A stretch of DNA of 64,000 nt from Pseudomonadota bacterium (GTDB taxonomy: Bacteria; Pseudomonadota; Gammaproteobacteria; Xanthomonadales; Xanthomonadaceae). The notes beneath the pieces are model-generated. The model was not told the DNA's origin. It made no database searches and saw only the letters and a program-made list of their open reading frames with translations. Every line of letters starts with the position of its first letter. Within the stretch, counting starts at the first letter, position 1. The DNA lies in the NCBI GenBank assembly GCA_963205495.1, contig CAUJIN010000029.1, positions 39,940 through 103,939 of the forward strand, read 5' to 3'. Shown here piece by piece: positions 9,250 to 18,116 of the stretch. The translations under genes were made by a program, and so were the position numbers.

Positions 9250-11781
9250 ATGCCCAAGAACCTGCTCATCGTCGAATCGCCGGCCAAGGCGAAGACCATC
9301 AACAAATACCTCGGCAAGGACTTCCAGGTCCTGGCTTCCTATGGCCACGTTCGCGACCTGGTGCCCAAGGAAGGCGCGGTCGATCCGGACGCCGGCTTCG
9401 CCATGCGCTACGAGCTGATCGACCGCAACGAACGCCACGTCGACGCCATCGCCAAGGCCGCGCGTTCGGCCGACGCGCTCTACCTCGCCACCGACCCGGA
9501 CCGCGAGGGCGAGGCGATTTCCTGGCACATCGAGGAAATCCTGAAGGCGCGCGGACTGACCGAGGGAAAACCGGTGCACCGGGTGGTGTTCACCGAGATC
9601 ACCCCGCGCGCGATCAAGGAGGCCATGGCGGCCCCGCGCGAGGTGTCCGCGGACCTGGTCAACGCCCAGCAGGCGCGCCGCGCGCTCGACTACCTGGTCG
9701 GCTTCAACCTCTCGCCGGTGCTGTGGCGCAAGGTGCAGCGCGGGCTGTCGGCCGGCCGCGTGCAGAGCCCCGCACTGCGCATGATCGTGGAGCGCGAGGA
9801 GGAGATCGAGGCCTTCGTCTCGCGCGAATACTGGACCATCGAGGCCCAGCTCGCGCACGCGGCGCAGCCCTTCAGCGCGCGCCTGGTGAAGCTCGACGGC
9901 AAGAAGTTCGAGCAGTTCGACCTGACCGACGAGGCCGGCGCTGAAGCCGCGCGCGCGCGCCTCTTGGCCGCCGCCGGAGGCGCGCTGGAAGTGGCCTCGG
10001 TGGAAAGCAAGGAGCGCAAGCGCCGCCCGGCGCCGCCCTTCATCACCTCCACCCTGCAGCAGGAGGCCGCGCGCAAGCTCGGCTTTTCCACCAGCCGCAC
10101 CATGCGCGTGGCGCAGAAACTCTACGAGGGCGTGGCGCTGGGCGCGGAAGGCACGGTGGGGCTGATCAGCTACATGCGTACCGACTCCACCCACCTTTCC
10201 GCCGAGGCGGTGGACGAGCTGCGCCAGACCATCGCGCGCGACTTCGGCATGCACGCACTGCCGGCCACAGCCAACGTCTACAAGACCAAGTCCAAGAACG
10301 CGCAGGAAGCCCACGAGGCCATTCGCCCCACGTCCGCGCTGCGTTCACCCAAGTCGGTTGCGGCCTTCCTCGATGCCGACGGCGCGCGCCTGTACGAGCT
10401 GATCTGGAAGCGCGCCGTGGCTTGCCAGATGATCCACGCCACGCTCAACACCGTGAGCGTCGAACTTTCCGCCGGCACCAGCCACGGCTTTCGCGCTACC
10501 GGCACCACGGTGGTCGATCCCGGTTTCCTCGCGGTGTACGAGGAAGGCAAGGACGCACGCAGCGCCGAGGACGACGACGAGGGCCGCAAGCTGCCGGCGC
10601 TGCGCCGGGGCGAGCGCGTGCCGCTTTCCGCGATCCTCGCCGACCAGCACTTCACCGAGCCGCCGCCGCGCTATTCCGAGGCCAGCCTGGTCAAGGCGCT
10701 GGAGGAATACGGCATCGGCCGCCCGTCCACCTACGCCAGCATCATCCAGACCCTGCTCAACCGCGAATATGTTCTGCTCGACGCGCGCCGCTTCCGCCCG
10801 ACCGACGTCGGCCGCGCGGTGGCGAAGTTCCTTTCCGGCCACTTCACCCGGTACGTCGATTACGACTTCACCGCCAAGCTCGAGGACGAGCTGGACGCGG
10901 TCAGCCGCGGCGAGGAGGACTGGATTCCGCTGATGTCGCGCTTCTGGGGGCCGTTCAAGGCGCTGGTGGAGGAAAAGACCGACAGCGTGGACCGCTCCGA
11001 AGCCACCGGCGCGCGCGTGCTCGGCGATGACCCGGCCAGCGGCAAGCCGGTCACGGTGCGGCTGGGCCGCTACGGGCCCTTCGCCCAGATCGGCACCAAG
11101 GAAGACGAGGACAAGCCGCGCTTCGCCTCGCTGCGCCCCGGCCAGAGCATCCACACCATCAGCCTTGCCGAGGCGCTGGAGCTGTTCAGGCTGCCGCGCA
11201 CGCTCGGCAGGGACGGCGAGGAGGAAGTCACCGTGGCGGTCGGGCGCTTCGGGCCCTTCGCCAAGCGCGGCAGCACCTACGCCTCGCTCAAGAAGGAAGA
11301 CGACCCCTACACCATCGACCTCGAGCGCGCCCTGTTCCTGGTCCGCGAGAAGGAGGAAATCGCGGCCAACCGCATCCTCAAGTCCTTCGAGGGATCGGCC
11401 ATCCAGGTGCTCAACGGGCGCTTCGGGCCCTATCTTTCCGACGGCGAACTCAACGGCAAGATTCCCAAGGACCGCGACCCCGCCGCGCTGACGCTGGAAG
11501 AAGCGCAGCAGCTCATGGCCGAAACCGGCAAGCCGGCGCGCAAGGGCTTCGGCCGCAAGGCGGCGAAGAAGGCACCGGCGAAGAAAGCCGCCGCAAAGAA
11601 GACCGCCCCCGCCAAGGACGCACCCGCAAAGAAGGCTCCGGCCGCAAAAAAGGCGACTGCGAAGAAAGCGGCAGCGAAGAAAGCTCCTGCAAAGAAGGCG
11701 GCCGTGAAGAAAGCACCGGCGAAGAAAGCCGCCGCAAAGAAGGCCGCGACCCGCGGCGCGGACGACGACACGCCCTGGTGA
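9250..11781 (+). CDS. topA: DNA topoisomerase I (type IA)
   Basis: Relaxes negative supercoils. 843 residues: TOPRIM domain (LIVESPAKAKTINKYL; ATDPDREGEAISWH), the catalytic region with the nucleophilic Tyr in GLISYMRTDSTHLS (about residue 308), and three C-terminal Topo_C repeats each opening with G-R-(Y/F)-G-P-(F/Y). The E. coli-type zinc fingers are absent. The last ~80 residues are a lysine/alanine tail of AAKKAPAKKA-like repeats, resembling histone H1 or actinobacterial TopA tails, expected to bind DNA. Start chosen at MPKNLLIVES; the frame opens 25 codons earlier without homology. Confidence 0.97.
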   Translation: MPKNLLIVESPAKAKTINKYLGKDFQVLASYGHVRDLVPKEGAVDPDAGFAMRYELIDRNERHVDAIAKAARSADALYLATDPDREGEAISWHIEEILKARGLTEGKPVHRVVFTEITPRAIKEAMAAPREVSADLVNAQQARRALDYLVGFNLSPVLWRKVQRGLSAGRVQSPALRMIVEREEEIEAFVSREYWTIEAQLAHAAQPFSARLVKLDGKKFEQFDLTDEAGAEAARARLLAAAGGALEVASVESKERKRRPAPPFITSTLQQEAARKLGFSTSRTMRVAQKLYEGVALGAEGTVGLISYMRTDSTHLSAEAVDELRQTIARDFGMHALPATANVYKTKSKNAQEAHEAIRPTSALRSPKSVAAFLDADGARLYELIWKRAVACQMIHATLNTVSVELSAGTSHGFRATGTTVVDPGFLAVYEEGKDARSAEDDDEGRKLPALRRGERVPLSAILADQHFTEPPPRYSEASLVKALEEYGIGRPSTYASIIQTLLNREYVLLDARRFRPTDVGRAVAKFLSGHFTRYVDYDFTAKLEDELDAVSRGEEDWIPLMSRFWGPFKALVEEKTDSVDRSEATGARVLGDDPASGKPVTVRLGRYGPFAQIGTKEDEDKPRFASLRPGQSIHTISLAEALELFRLPRTLGRDGEEEVTVAVGRFGPFAKRGSTYASLKKEDDPYTIDLERALFLVREKEEIAANRILKSFEGSAIQVLNGRFGPYLSDGELNGKIPKDRDPAALTLEEAQQLMAETGKPARKGFGRKAAKKAPAKKAAAKKTAPAKDAPAKKAPAAKKATAKKAAAKKAPAKKAAVKKAPAKKAAAKKAATRGADDDTPW
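11561..11755 (+). repeat. lysine/alanine-rich coding repeat in the TopA tail
   Basis: Degenerate short-period coding repeat of the type GCC-AAG-AAG-GC (xAKKA units, roughly 5-7 codons each). AAG and AAA lysine codons alternate with alanine codons. It encodes the basic DNA-binding tail and is a likely site of length variation between strains. Confidence 0.8.
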
Positions 11782-11787
11782 CCGAAC

Positions 11788-11809
11788 CGGCCGGCGCGGT
11801 CGCCGGCCG
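11788..11809. terminator. hairpin between convergent topA and lipoprotein genes
   Basis: 9-bp perfect stem (CGGCCGGCG and complement) with a 4-nt loop, centred in the 40-bp gap between two convergent genes. No T-run on either strand, so bidirectional termination is only an inference from position. Confidence 0.4.
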
Positions 11810-11821
11810 CTCGCGCCGCAG

Positions 11822-12031
11822 TCAGCCGTCGGACTCGTCCAGCGTTCGCTGCATCGAATCCTGCTGCTTCTGCAAGGTGTCCTCCACCGCGCGGGCGCGG
11901 TCGATCGGCTCCTGGATGGCGCGCTGCAGCGCCTTGTGCTCTTCCTGCGGCGGAGCAGGCGGCGTCGGCTCCTGCGACCCGCAGGCCGGAAGCAGCAGGC
12001 TTGCGAAAAGGATCGCGTGCGTTCGACTCAC
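11822..12031 (-). CDS. small putative lipoprotein
   Basis: 69 residues starting at GTG: a short signal sequence HAILFASLLLPAC ends in a lipobox-like LPAC. It is followed by a proline-rich linker (PTPPAPPQE) and a charged, probably helical tail with heptad-like spacing (ALQRAIQEPIDRARAVEDTLQKQ). The GTG overlaps the stop of the upstream gene (GTGA), so the two are coupled. No recognised family; function unknown. Confidence 0.6.
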   Translation of the reverse strand: MSRTHAILFASLLLPACGSQEPTPPAPPQEEHKALQRAIQEPIDRARAVEDTLQKQQDSMQRTLDESDG

Positions 12032-12387
12032 GGCGCGGTCTCCTTCTTTGCATCCTCGCTGAGGGTCTGCACCGGCCAGCCGCGCAGCGTGGCGACCCCG
12101 TGGATGGCTTCGATGTCGACGTCGATCTGGCGCTGCTGGCGACGCAGCGCACCGGCATCTTGCGCACCGCCCGCGATGCGCGCCTCCAGCGCCTTGCGGC
12201 GGGTTTCCAGATCGGCCAGCGCCTCGCCCAGCCGGTAGCCTTCGGCGTAGCCTTCCGCCGTGCAGGCGGCGTCTGCGGCCTGGCTGCGACGACCGGCATT
12301 CCAGCCGTCGACATCGGCGCAGGAGGGCGCGACCGCGTACGCGGCGGGCGCGGCCAACAGCAGTACTAGACCCAAACGCAACGACAT
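12028..12387 (-). CDS. exported protein, DUF2799-like
   Basis: 119 residues with a clear signal peptide (MSLRLGLVLLLAAPAAYA). The mature part has WNAGRRSQ, a GYAEGYRLGEALADLETRR segment and the following LEARI helix, reminiscent of the DUF2799 lipoprotein family, plus an even spread of cysteines (SCADVDG, AACTAEG). Resemblance is partial, so the family call is tentative. Coupled by overlap to the small lipoprotein downstream and divergent from the SDR gene. Confidence 0.6.
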   Translation of the reverse strand: MSLRLGLVLLLAAPAAYAVAPSCADVDGWNAGRRSQAADAACTAEGYAEGYRLGEALADLETRRKALEARIAGGAQDAGALRRQQRQIDVDIEAIHGVATLRGWPVQTLSEDAKKETAP

Positions 12388-12445
12388 GCGGGACTCCCGG
12401 AACGGCTCGCCTGTATCTTATCGCCACACCGCACCGGAGACGCGA

Positions 12446-13222
12446 ATGATCGACCCTCGCTGGCGGCTGGACGGCCAGACCGCACTCATCACCGGCGGCA
12501 GCGCCGGCATCGGGCTTGCGATCGCGCGCGAGCTGCTCGGGCTGGGCGCCGACGTGCTGCTGGCGGCGCGCGATCCCGACGCCCTCGGCGCGGTCGAATC
12601 GGACCTGGTCTGCGAGTTTCCTGCGAGCCGCATCCTCGGTTTGGCCTGCGACGTGTCCGTGCCGGCCGAGCGCGAGGCGCTGTTCGACTGGATCGAGGAC
12701 GGCGGCCACGCGCTGCGGATTCTCGTCAACAACGCCGGCACCAACGCTTCGCGCGCGGCGATGGACTACGCCGAGGAGGAGTGGCGCGCGATCTTCGAGA
12801 CCAACCTGTTCGCAGCCTTCGAAATCTGCCGCTACGCGCACCCGCTGCTGAGCCGCCATCCGGCCAGCGCCATCGTCAACGTGGGCTCGGTCTCGGGCCT
12901 GACCCACGTGCGCACCGGCGCGCCCTACGGCGCCAGCAAGGCCGCCCTGCACCAGCTCACCCGCAACCTCGCCTGCGAGTGGGCATCTGACGGCATCCGG
13001 GTCAATGCGGTGGCACCCTGGTACATCCGCACCCGCCGCACCGCCGGGGCCCTGGCCTCGCATGAATACCGCGAGGAAGTGCTGGCGCGCACCCCGATGG
13101 GCCGCATCGGCGAGCCGGAAGAAGTCGCCGCGGCGGTCGCCTTCCTGTGCCTGCCCGCGGCCGGCTACGTCACCGGCGAGTGCATCGCGGTCGACGGCGG
13201 GTTTCTGCGCTACGGGTTCTGA
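12446..13222 (+). CDS. short-chain dehydrogenase/reductase (tropinone reductase-like)
   Basis: NAD(P)-dependent oxidoreductase of the classical SDR fold, 258 residues. Cofactor motif TGGSAGIGLAI (about 14-24), NNAGTN, catalytic Ser in VGSVSGL and the Y-x-x-x-K motif in YGASKAALHQLTRN. The C-terminus AAGYVTGECIAVDGGFLRYGF is typical of full-length SDRs. Sequence style (WASDGIRVNAVAPWYIRT) matches the tropinone-reductase-like subgroup; the substrate cannot be inferred. Confidence 0.92.
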   Translation: MIDPRWRLDGQTALITGGSAGIGLAIARELLGLGADVLLAARDPDALGAVESDLVCEFPASRILGLACDVSVPAEREALFDWIEDGGHALRILVNNAGTNASRAAMDYAEEEWRAIFETNLFAAFEICRYAHPLLSRHPASAIVNVGSVSGLTHVRTGAPYGASKAALHQLTRNLACEWASDGIRVNAVAPWYIRTRRTAGALASHEYREEVLARTPMGRIGEPEEVAAAVAFLCLPAAGYVTGECIAVDGGFLRYGF

Positions 13223-13350
13223 GCCGATCGAGCCGTTCGCCCGCGCGGAACCCGCGCCCGTCGCCGCGCAAGGCGGCCGGTTCGCGGCAGGATTACACTG
13301 TCTTCGTGCGGCCGACCCGCCCAGCGGCCGCCTCGTCCGAGGAGAACCAC

Positions 13351-15867
13351 ATGGCCACGATCCGATCCGGCTTTGGCAGCGCGACGGCGCTGCTGCTCGC
13401 GCTGAGCTGCACTTGGACTTCGCCGGCAGGCGCCGACGCGCTCGCTCAGGACCGCACGCTCGATGCGGCCGCGATCGCCCGCCTGCGCACCCTCGCGCCC
13501 GGGCAGACGGCGCGCGTCGCGCTGCACCGTGCGGGAGAGCCTTCCGCCACGGAATGGAACCTGCGTCGGCTGGAGGTCTACGCGCCCGACGCGCGGCTCT
13601 GGATCACCACCGCGCACGGACTTGCGCCGATGCCGCCCAGCGCGCTGGTGCACTTCGTCGGCGCACGCTACGGCGAGCGGATCTCGCTGTCGCTGCAACC
13701 CGACCTCTCCCGCGGCGAAGGGCTGCTGCTCGGCGAAGAAGGCAGCTTCCGGCTCGAGGTTTCGCCGCGCGCGGACGGCGGCCTCGACCTCGCCGGAATC
13801 TCGACCGAGGCGCCGCTGCCCGACGGCAACCGGCCCGAGGGCGACTGCCTCGGCGGGCTGGAGGCCGCCCCGGACTGGCGCAAGGCGCTCGACCTCCCGC
13901 AGACCGCAGGCCCCGCCACGCCCAAGGTCGCCACGCGCAAGGTGACGCTCGCCATCGACACCGACAACGAGCTGATGCAGCAGAAGTTTTCCAACAACGC
14001 GACCAGCGCAGGAAACTACCTGGCGGCGCTGGTCGCGGGCATGAGCGCGATCTACGAGATGGAGCCGGGCGCGGGCGGGGCCAAGATCAAGCTGGAAATC
14101 GGCACCCAGATCCTGCGCCCGTCCACCACCACCGACCCCTACCCGTCCGACAGCAGCAACTCCACGCTCGAACAACTCAACGAGTTCGGTGGCTACTGGA
14201 TGGGCAGCTACCCTTACGCCAGCTACCCGCGCGCCTTCGCGCTGATGATCTCGGGCAAGTCTTCCAGCAGCTATTCCGCGGAGGGCATGGCCTGGGTGCT
14301 CGATACGGGAACCTACTGCGCCGCCACCGGCACCAACTACGGCGGGCAGATCTACGGGCACTACAGCATCAACCGCGTATTCAAGTTTGCCGGTGCCACC
14401 GCCGCAGACGACGTGTCGCTGGTGGCGCACGAGCTGGGGCACAACTTCGGCCTGTCGCACACCCACTGCACGATGAGCGGAGGGCAGTACCTCGACCAGT
14501 GCTACTCCGGAGGGGGATCGGGCTGCTACACGGGCCCGACCTCCTGCCCCACCAGCCCGGCACCCGGCGCGCCCAAGGGCACCCTGATGAGCTACTGCCA
14601 CTTGAACGGCTGCGGCATGCCAAACGCCAGCATCATCCACCCGGTGCAGGTCACCGCCATCAACGGCCGCATCGCCAGCCAGCCGGCGAGCTGCGTGGTA
14701 CCGCTCGGCGGCCCTTCGCCCAACCAGCCCCCGTCGATCACGTCCCCCGCCTCCATCGCGGTGACCGAGGACGTGGCCTCGGCCCTCACCGGCATCTCCT
14801 TCGCCGACCCCGACGCGGGCAGCGGCAACCTCACCGCCACCTTCACCGTGCCCGCCGGAAGCCTCACCGCCACGGGCGGCGGCGTCACCGTGGGCGGCAG
14901 CGCCACCGCGCGCACGCTCACCGGGACGCTTTCCGCACTCAACACCTTCCTTTCCGCCGGCAACCTCAAATACACCACCGCAGCCAACGCCGGCGGCAGC
15001 CTGACCCTGGGGATCGGCGTCAACGACAACGGCAACACCGGCACCGGCGGGGCGCAGAGCGCCTCGAAGAACCTCACCCTTTCGATCACCGCCGTCAACG
15101 ATGCCCCGTCGATCACCGCACCGGCCGGCTTCTCCGTGGACGAGGACGTGACCACCTCGCTTTCCGGCATTTCCTTCGCCGACCCCGACGCCGGCAGCGG
15201 CAACCTCACCGCCACCTTCACCGTGCCCGCCGGCAGCCTCTCCACTGCGGGCAGCGGCGTCACCGTGGGCGGCAGCGCCGCCGCGCGCACGCTCACCGGG
15301 ACGCTTTCTGCGCTCAACACCTTCCTCGCCGCCGGCAACCTGCGCTACCTCGGCGCCCCCGACGCCACCGCTGCCGTGACGCTGGGGATTGCCATCAACG
15401 ACAACGGCAACACCGGCACCGGCGGGGCGCAGAACGCCACGCTCAATCGCACCATCACCCTCCAGCCCGTCAACGACACCCCAGGGATCACCGCACCGGC
15501 GAAAATCACCCTGCCGGACACCGGCACCACCTCGATCAGCGGCGTTTCCTTCAGCGACGTGGATGCGGGAAGCGGCTCGCTCACCGTGACGCTGGCCGCC
15601 AGCGCCGGCATCACCGTGAACGGCGCCAGCAGCGGCGGCGTCACGGCTTCGGGCAGCGGCTCCAACCGCAGCTTCCAGGGCAACCTGGCCAATCTCAACG
15701 CTTACTTCGGCAGCGCCCAGGCCAGCCTCACGACGGCGGGCCTCGCCGGCTCCGGCACGCTGTCCGTCGGCATCAACGACAACGGCAACACCGGCTCGGG
15801 CGGTGCCAAGTCGGACAGCGCCAGCGTTGCGTTTCGCATCGTCCTGTTCGCCAGCGACTTCGAGTGA
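13351..15867 (+). CDS. secreted zinc metalloprotease (HExxHxxGxxH) with tandem C-terminal repeats
   Basis: 838 residues. Signal peptide about 1-30, a pro-region with AIDTDNEL marking the catalytic domain start near 200, and the metzincin zinc site HELGHNFGLSHTH near residue 359 with a Met-turn candidate in TLMSYCH; best fit is the reprolysin/M12B-like group. From about residue 465 there are three ~120-residue immunoglobulin/cadherin-like repeats. Each begins with P-(S/G)-IT-x-PA and contains GISFADPDAGSGNLTATFTV- or GVSFSDVDAGSGSLTVTL-like strands and INDNGNTG(T/S)GGA. The protein ends LFASDFE, a degenerate form of the DGFE tail seen on three other exported proteins here. GAGGAGAA precedes the ATG. 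Confidence 0.9.
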   Translation: MATIRSGFGSATALLLALSCTWTSPAGADALAQDRTLDAAAIARLRTLAPGQTARVALHRAGEPSATEWNLRRLEVYAPDARLWITTAHGLAPMPPSALVHFVGARYGERISLSLQPDLSRGEGLLLGEEGSFRLEVSPRADGGLDLAGISTEAPLPDGNRPEGDCLGGLEAAPDWRKALDLPQTAGPATPKVATRKVTLAIDTDNELMQQKFSNNATSAGNYLAALVAGMSAIYEMEPGAGGAKIKLEIGTQILRPSTTTDPYPSDSSNSTLEQLNEFGGYWMGSYPYASYPRAFALMISGKSSSSYSAEGMAWVLDTGTYCAATGTNYGGQIYGHYSINRVFKFAGATAADDVSLVAHELGHNFGLSHTHCTMSGGQYLDQCYSGGGSGCYTGPTSCPTSPAPGAPKGTLMSYCHLNGCGMPNASIIHPVQVTAINGRIASQPASCVVPLGGPSPNQPPSITSPASIAVTEDVASALTGISFADPDAGSGNLTATFTVPAGSLTATGGGVTVGGSATARTLTGTLSALNTFLSAGNLKYTTAANAGGSLTLGIGVNDNGNTGTGGAQSASKNLTLSITAVNDAPSITAPAGFSVDEDVTTSLSGISFADPDAGSGNLTATFTVPAGSLSTAGSGVTVGGSAAARTLTGTLSALNTFLAAGNLRYLGAPDATAAVTLGIAINDNGNTGTGGAQNATLNRTITLQPVNDTPGITAPAKITLPDTGTTSISGVSFSDVDAGSGSLTVTLAASAGITVNGASSGGVTASGSGSNRSFQGNLANLNAYFGSAQASLTTAGLAGSGTLSVGINDNGNTGSGGAKSDSASVAFRIVLFASDFE
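14730..15830 (+). repeat. three tandem domain-coding repeats in the metalloprotease gene
   Basis: Units at about 14730-15100, 15108-15470 and 15478-15830. Units 1 and 2 are nearly identical over long DNA stretches (for example around 14796-14870 and 15162-15236), with mainly third-position differences; unit 3 is more diverged. This pattern indicates recent duplication or gene conversion of the first two. Confidence 0.85.
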
Positions 15868-15903
15868 GGCCCGAGGGTCTGCCGCCACGCCAATATCGGC
15901 CGT

Positions 15904-15930
15904 GCAGGTCGGGGCTACGCCCCCGACGCG
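15904..15930. repeat. palindromic dispersed repeat, copy 1
   Basis: A 27-base sequence containing the hairpin GTCGGGG-CTACGC-CCCCGAC. It is present again, exactly and inverted, at 31735-31761. It lies between the convergent protease and stress-protein genes, a usual place for REP-like elements. Confidence 0.75.
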
Positions 15931-15955
15931 CCGATTCCCTGCGCCGACCGCCGGC

Positions 15956-16390
15956 TCAGCGCACCACCAGCACCGGGATCCTGCTGTGGGTGATGACCGC
16001 GTTGGCCTGGCTTCCGAGCAAAAGACGCCCGAGTCCGCGGCGTCCGTGGGTGGCCATCACCACCAGGTCGCAGCCGCGCCCGGCCGAGGTCTCCAAGATC
16101 GCCTCGGCGGGATAGCGGTCGGGAACATGCAGGCTGTGGTGCGTCACGCCCAGCTCGCTGGCGCGCTTCGCCGCTTCGCCCAGAATGCGCTCGGCCTCCG
16201 TCGCCATGCGTTTGCGGTATTCCTCGGCCATTTCCGAGGATGCGGTCCAGGTGCTCACCGGCTGCCAGGGGTCGGTCACGGTCACCAGCAGGGCCTCGGC
16301 GCCGAGCGCGGCGGCAAGCTTCAGGCCGTGTTCGACGCCCTTGCCGGAAAGCTCCGAGCCGTCGGTTGCGATCAGGATCTTGCGGTACAT
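15956..16390 (-). CDS. universal stress protein (UspA family)
   Basis: 144-residue UspA-fold protein. It starts MYRKILIATDGSELSGKG and ends with the ATP-binding pattern G-x2-G-x9-G-S in THGRRGLGRLLLGSQANAV, so it is probably nucleotide-binding. AAGGAG stands 8 bases before the ATG, which decides this start over an upstream open frame. Lies just downstream of the actP cluster on the same strand but 58 bp apart. Confidence 0.93.
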   Translation of the reverse strand: MYRKILIATDGSELSGKGVEHGLKLAAALGAEALLVTVTDPWQPVSTWTASSEMAEEYRKRMATEAERILGEAAKRASELGVTHHSLHVPDRYPAEAILETSAGRGCDLVVMATHGRRGLGRLLLGSQANAVITHSRIPVLVVR

Positions 16391-16448
16391 GGGAATTCTC
16401 CTTGTTCGGGGGCGAGGGCCGGTTTCAGGCACCGTGCCGAATCGAGGT

Positions 16449-18116
16449 TCAGTGGTCGGACGCGGCTGAAATGCCGATGCCGGTCTGGCTGCGCACTTCC
16501 AGCGCGTCGAACGCATCCTTCTCGCGCTGCGCCGCCGCACTCCTGTCGGTAATCGAGAAGAACCAGATTGCCAGGAAGGCCAGCGGCACCGAGATGATCG
16601 CCGGGTTAGGGAACGGCGTGACGGGCGCGGCGAAGTGGAACACGTCCACCCACACCGTGCTGCTCAGCGTCACCCACGCGGTGGCCGTCAACAGCCCGAT
16701 GGCGCCTCCGATCACGGCCCCGCGCGTGGTGCATCCTCGCCAGCTGATCGAGAGCAGCAGCACCGGGAAGTTGGCGCTGGCCGCCACCGCGAACGCCAGG
16801 CCCACCATGAAGGCGACGTTCTGGTGTTCGAACACGATGCCCAGGAGGATCGCGAGGATGCCCAGGCCCACCGTGGCCACGCGCGAGATCACCAGCTGCT
16901 GCTTCTCCGAATCGCGGCCGCGCGCGAGCACGTTGGCGTAGAGATCGTGCGCGATGGCGTGCGCGCCGGCCAGCGCCAGCCCCGCCACGACCGCCACGAT
17001 GGTCGCAAACGCCACCGCCGCCATGAAGCCCAGCAGCAGGCTGCCGCCGACCGCGTTGGCCAGATGCACGGCCACCATGTTCTGGCCGCCGATCAGATCC
17101 TTGATGAGGTTGAAGCTGCCGTCCGCGCCGACGTTGAAGAACTCCGGATGGCGCACCAGCAGCGCCACCGCGCCGAAGCCGATCACGAAGACCAGCAGGT
17201 AGAAGTAGCCGATGAACACGCTCGCCCAGACCACCGACTTGCGCGCCTCGTTGGCGTTGGGAACGGTGAAGAATCGCATCAGGATATGCGGCAATCCGGC
17301 CGTTCCCAGCGCCAGCCCCAGCGCCAGCGAAAGCGCGTTGATCGGGTTGGCGCTGATCGCCTGGGTCGAGGTCAGGATGGCCTCGCCCGCCGGATGCACC
17401 TTGACCGCCTCGGCCAGGATCGCATCGGGGCTGAAGCGGAACAGGTAGAGCACCAGCAGCACCATGATCGTGGCGCCGAACAGCATCAGCACCGCCTTGA
17501 TGATCTGCACCCAGGTCGTCGCGGTCATGCCGCCGAAGCCCACGTAGATCATCATCATCGCGCCCACCAGCACCACCGACACGTTGTAGTCGATGCCGAA
17601 CAGCAGCACGATCAGCTTGCCCGCACCCACCACCTGGGCGATGAGGTAGAGCGCGATCACCAGGAGCGAGGCGCTCGCCGCCAGCACGCGCATCTTCACC
17701 TGACTGAGGCGATAGGCGGTGACGTCGGCGAAGTTGTAGCGCCCCAGGTTCCGCAGCCGCTCGGCGATCAGGAACATCACCACCGGCCAGCCGAACAGGA
17801 AGCCGATCGCGTAGATGATCCCGTAGTAACCCTGCACGTAGACCATTCCGGCGATGCCCAGGAACGAGGCCGCCGAGAGGTAGTCGCCTGCGATCGCCAG
17901 CCCGTTCTGGAAGCCGCTGATGCCACCGCCTGCGGTGTAGAAATCGGACGCGGTGCGAGTGCGTTTGGCAGCCCACCCGGTGATTCCGAAGGTCGCCAGG
18001 ATGAACACGACGAACATGATGATGGCCGAGGTGTTTGCGGAACCCGATGCCTGCGCGTATGCCGGCAGCGGCAGCAGAGCCGGCAGGGCCGCGAAAAGGA
18101 AACGCAGGGCGCTCAT
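16449..18116 (-). CDS. actP: cation/acetate symporter (SSS family)
   Basis: Sodium:solute symporter of 555 residues that takes up acetate and other short carboxylates. It has an N-terminal signal-like segment (ALPALLPLPAYA), then about 13 membrane helices, with SSS-family features DFYTAGGGISGFQNGLAIAGDYLSAASFLG (positions ~45-75) and the GTAGLPHILMRFFTVPNA region. The start overlaps the stop of the DUF485 gene (ATGA). This DUF485-actP pair is the conserved yjcH-actP arrangement; a DcaP-type porin upstream would provide outer-membrane entry. Confidence 0.94.
   Translation of the reverse strand: MSALRFLFAALPALLPLPAYAQASGSANTSAIIMFVVFILATFGITGWAAKRTRTASDFYTAGGGISGFQNGLAIAGDYLSAASFLGIAGMVYVQGYYGIIYAIGFLFGWPVVMFLIAERLRNLGRYNFADVTAYRLSQVKMRVLAASASLLVIALYLIAQVVGAGKLIVLLFGIDYNVSVVLVGAMMMIYVGFGGMTATTWVQIIKAVLMLFGATIMVLLVLYLFRFSPDAILAEAVKVHPAGEAILTSTQAISANPINALSLALGLALGTAGLPHILMRFFTVPNANEARKSVVWASVFIGYFYLLVFVIGFGAVALLVRHPEFFNVGADGSFNLIKDLIGGQNMVAVHLANAVGGSLLLGFMAAVAFATIVAVVAGLALAGAHAIAHDLYANVLARGRDSEKQQLVISRVATVGLGILAILLGIVFEHQNVAFMVGLAFAVAASANFPVLLLSISWRGCTTRGAVIGGAIGLLTATAWVTLSSTVWVDVFHFAAPVTPFPNPAIISVPLAFLAIWFFSITDRSAAAQREKDAFDALEVRSQTGIGISAASDH

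Noticed and set aside
14730..15830. Possible CRISPR or DNA satellite
   Set aside because: The units are ~360 bp, in frame and encode immunoglobulin-like domains; no short repeat/spacer structure.
13210..15888. An 892-codon open frame antisense to the metalloprotease
   Set aside because: It is a by-product of GC-rich third codon positions; its product is Arg/Gly/Ala-rich with no domain, while the plus strand has a signal peptide, zinc motif and repeats.
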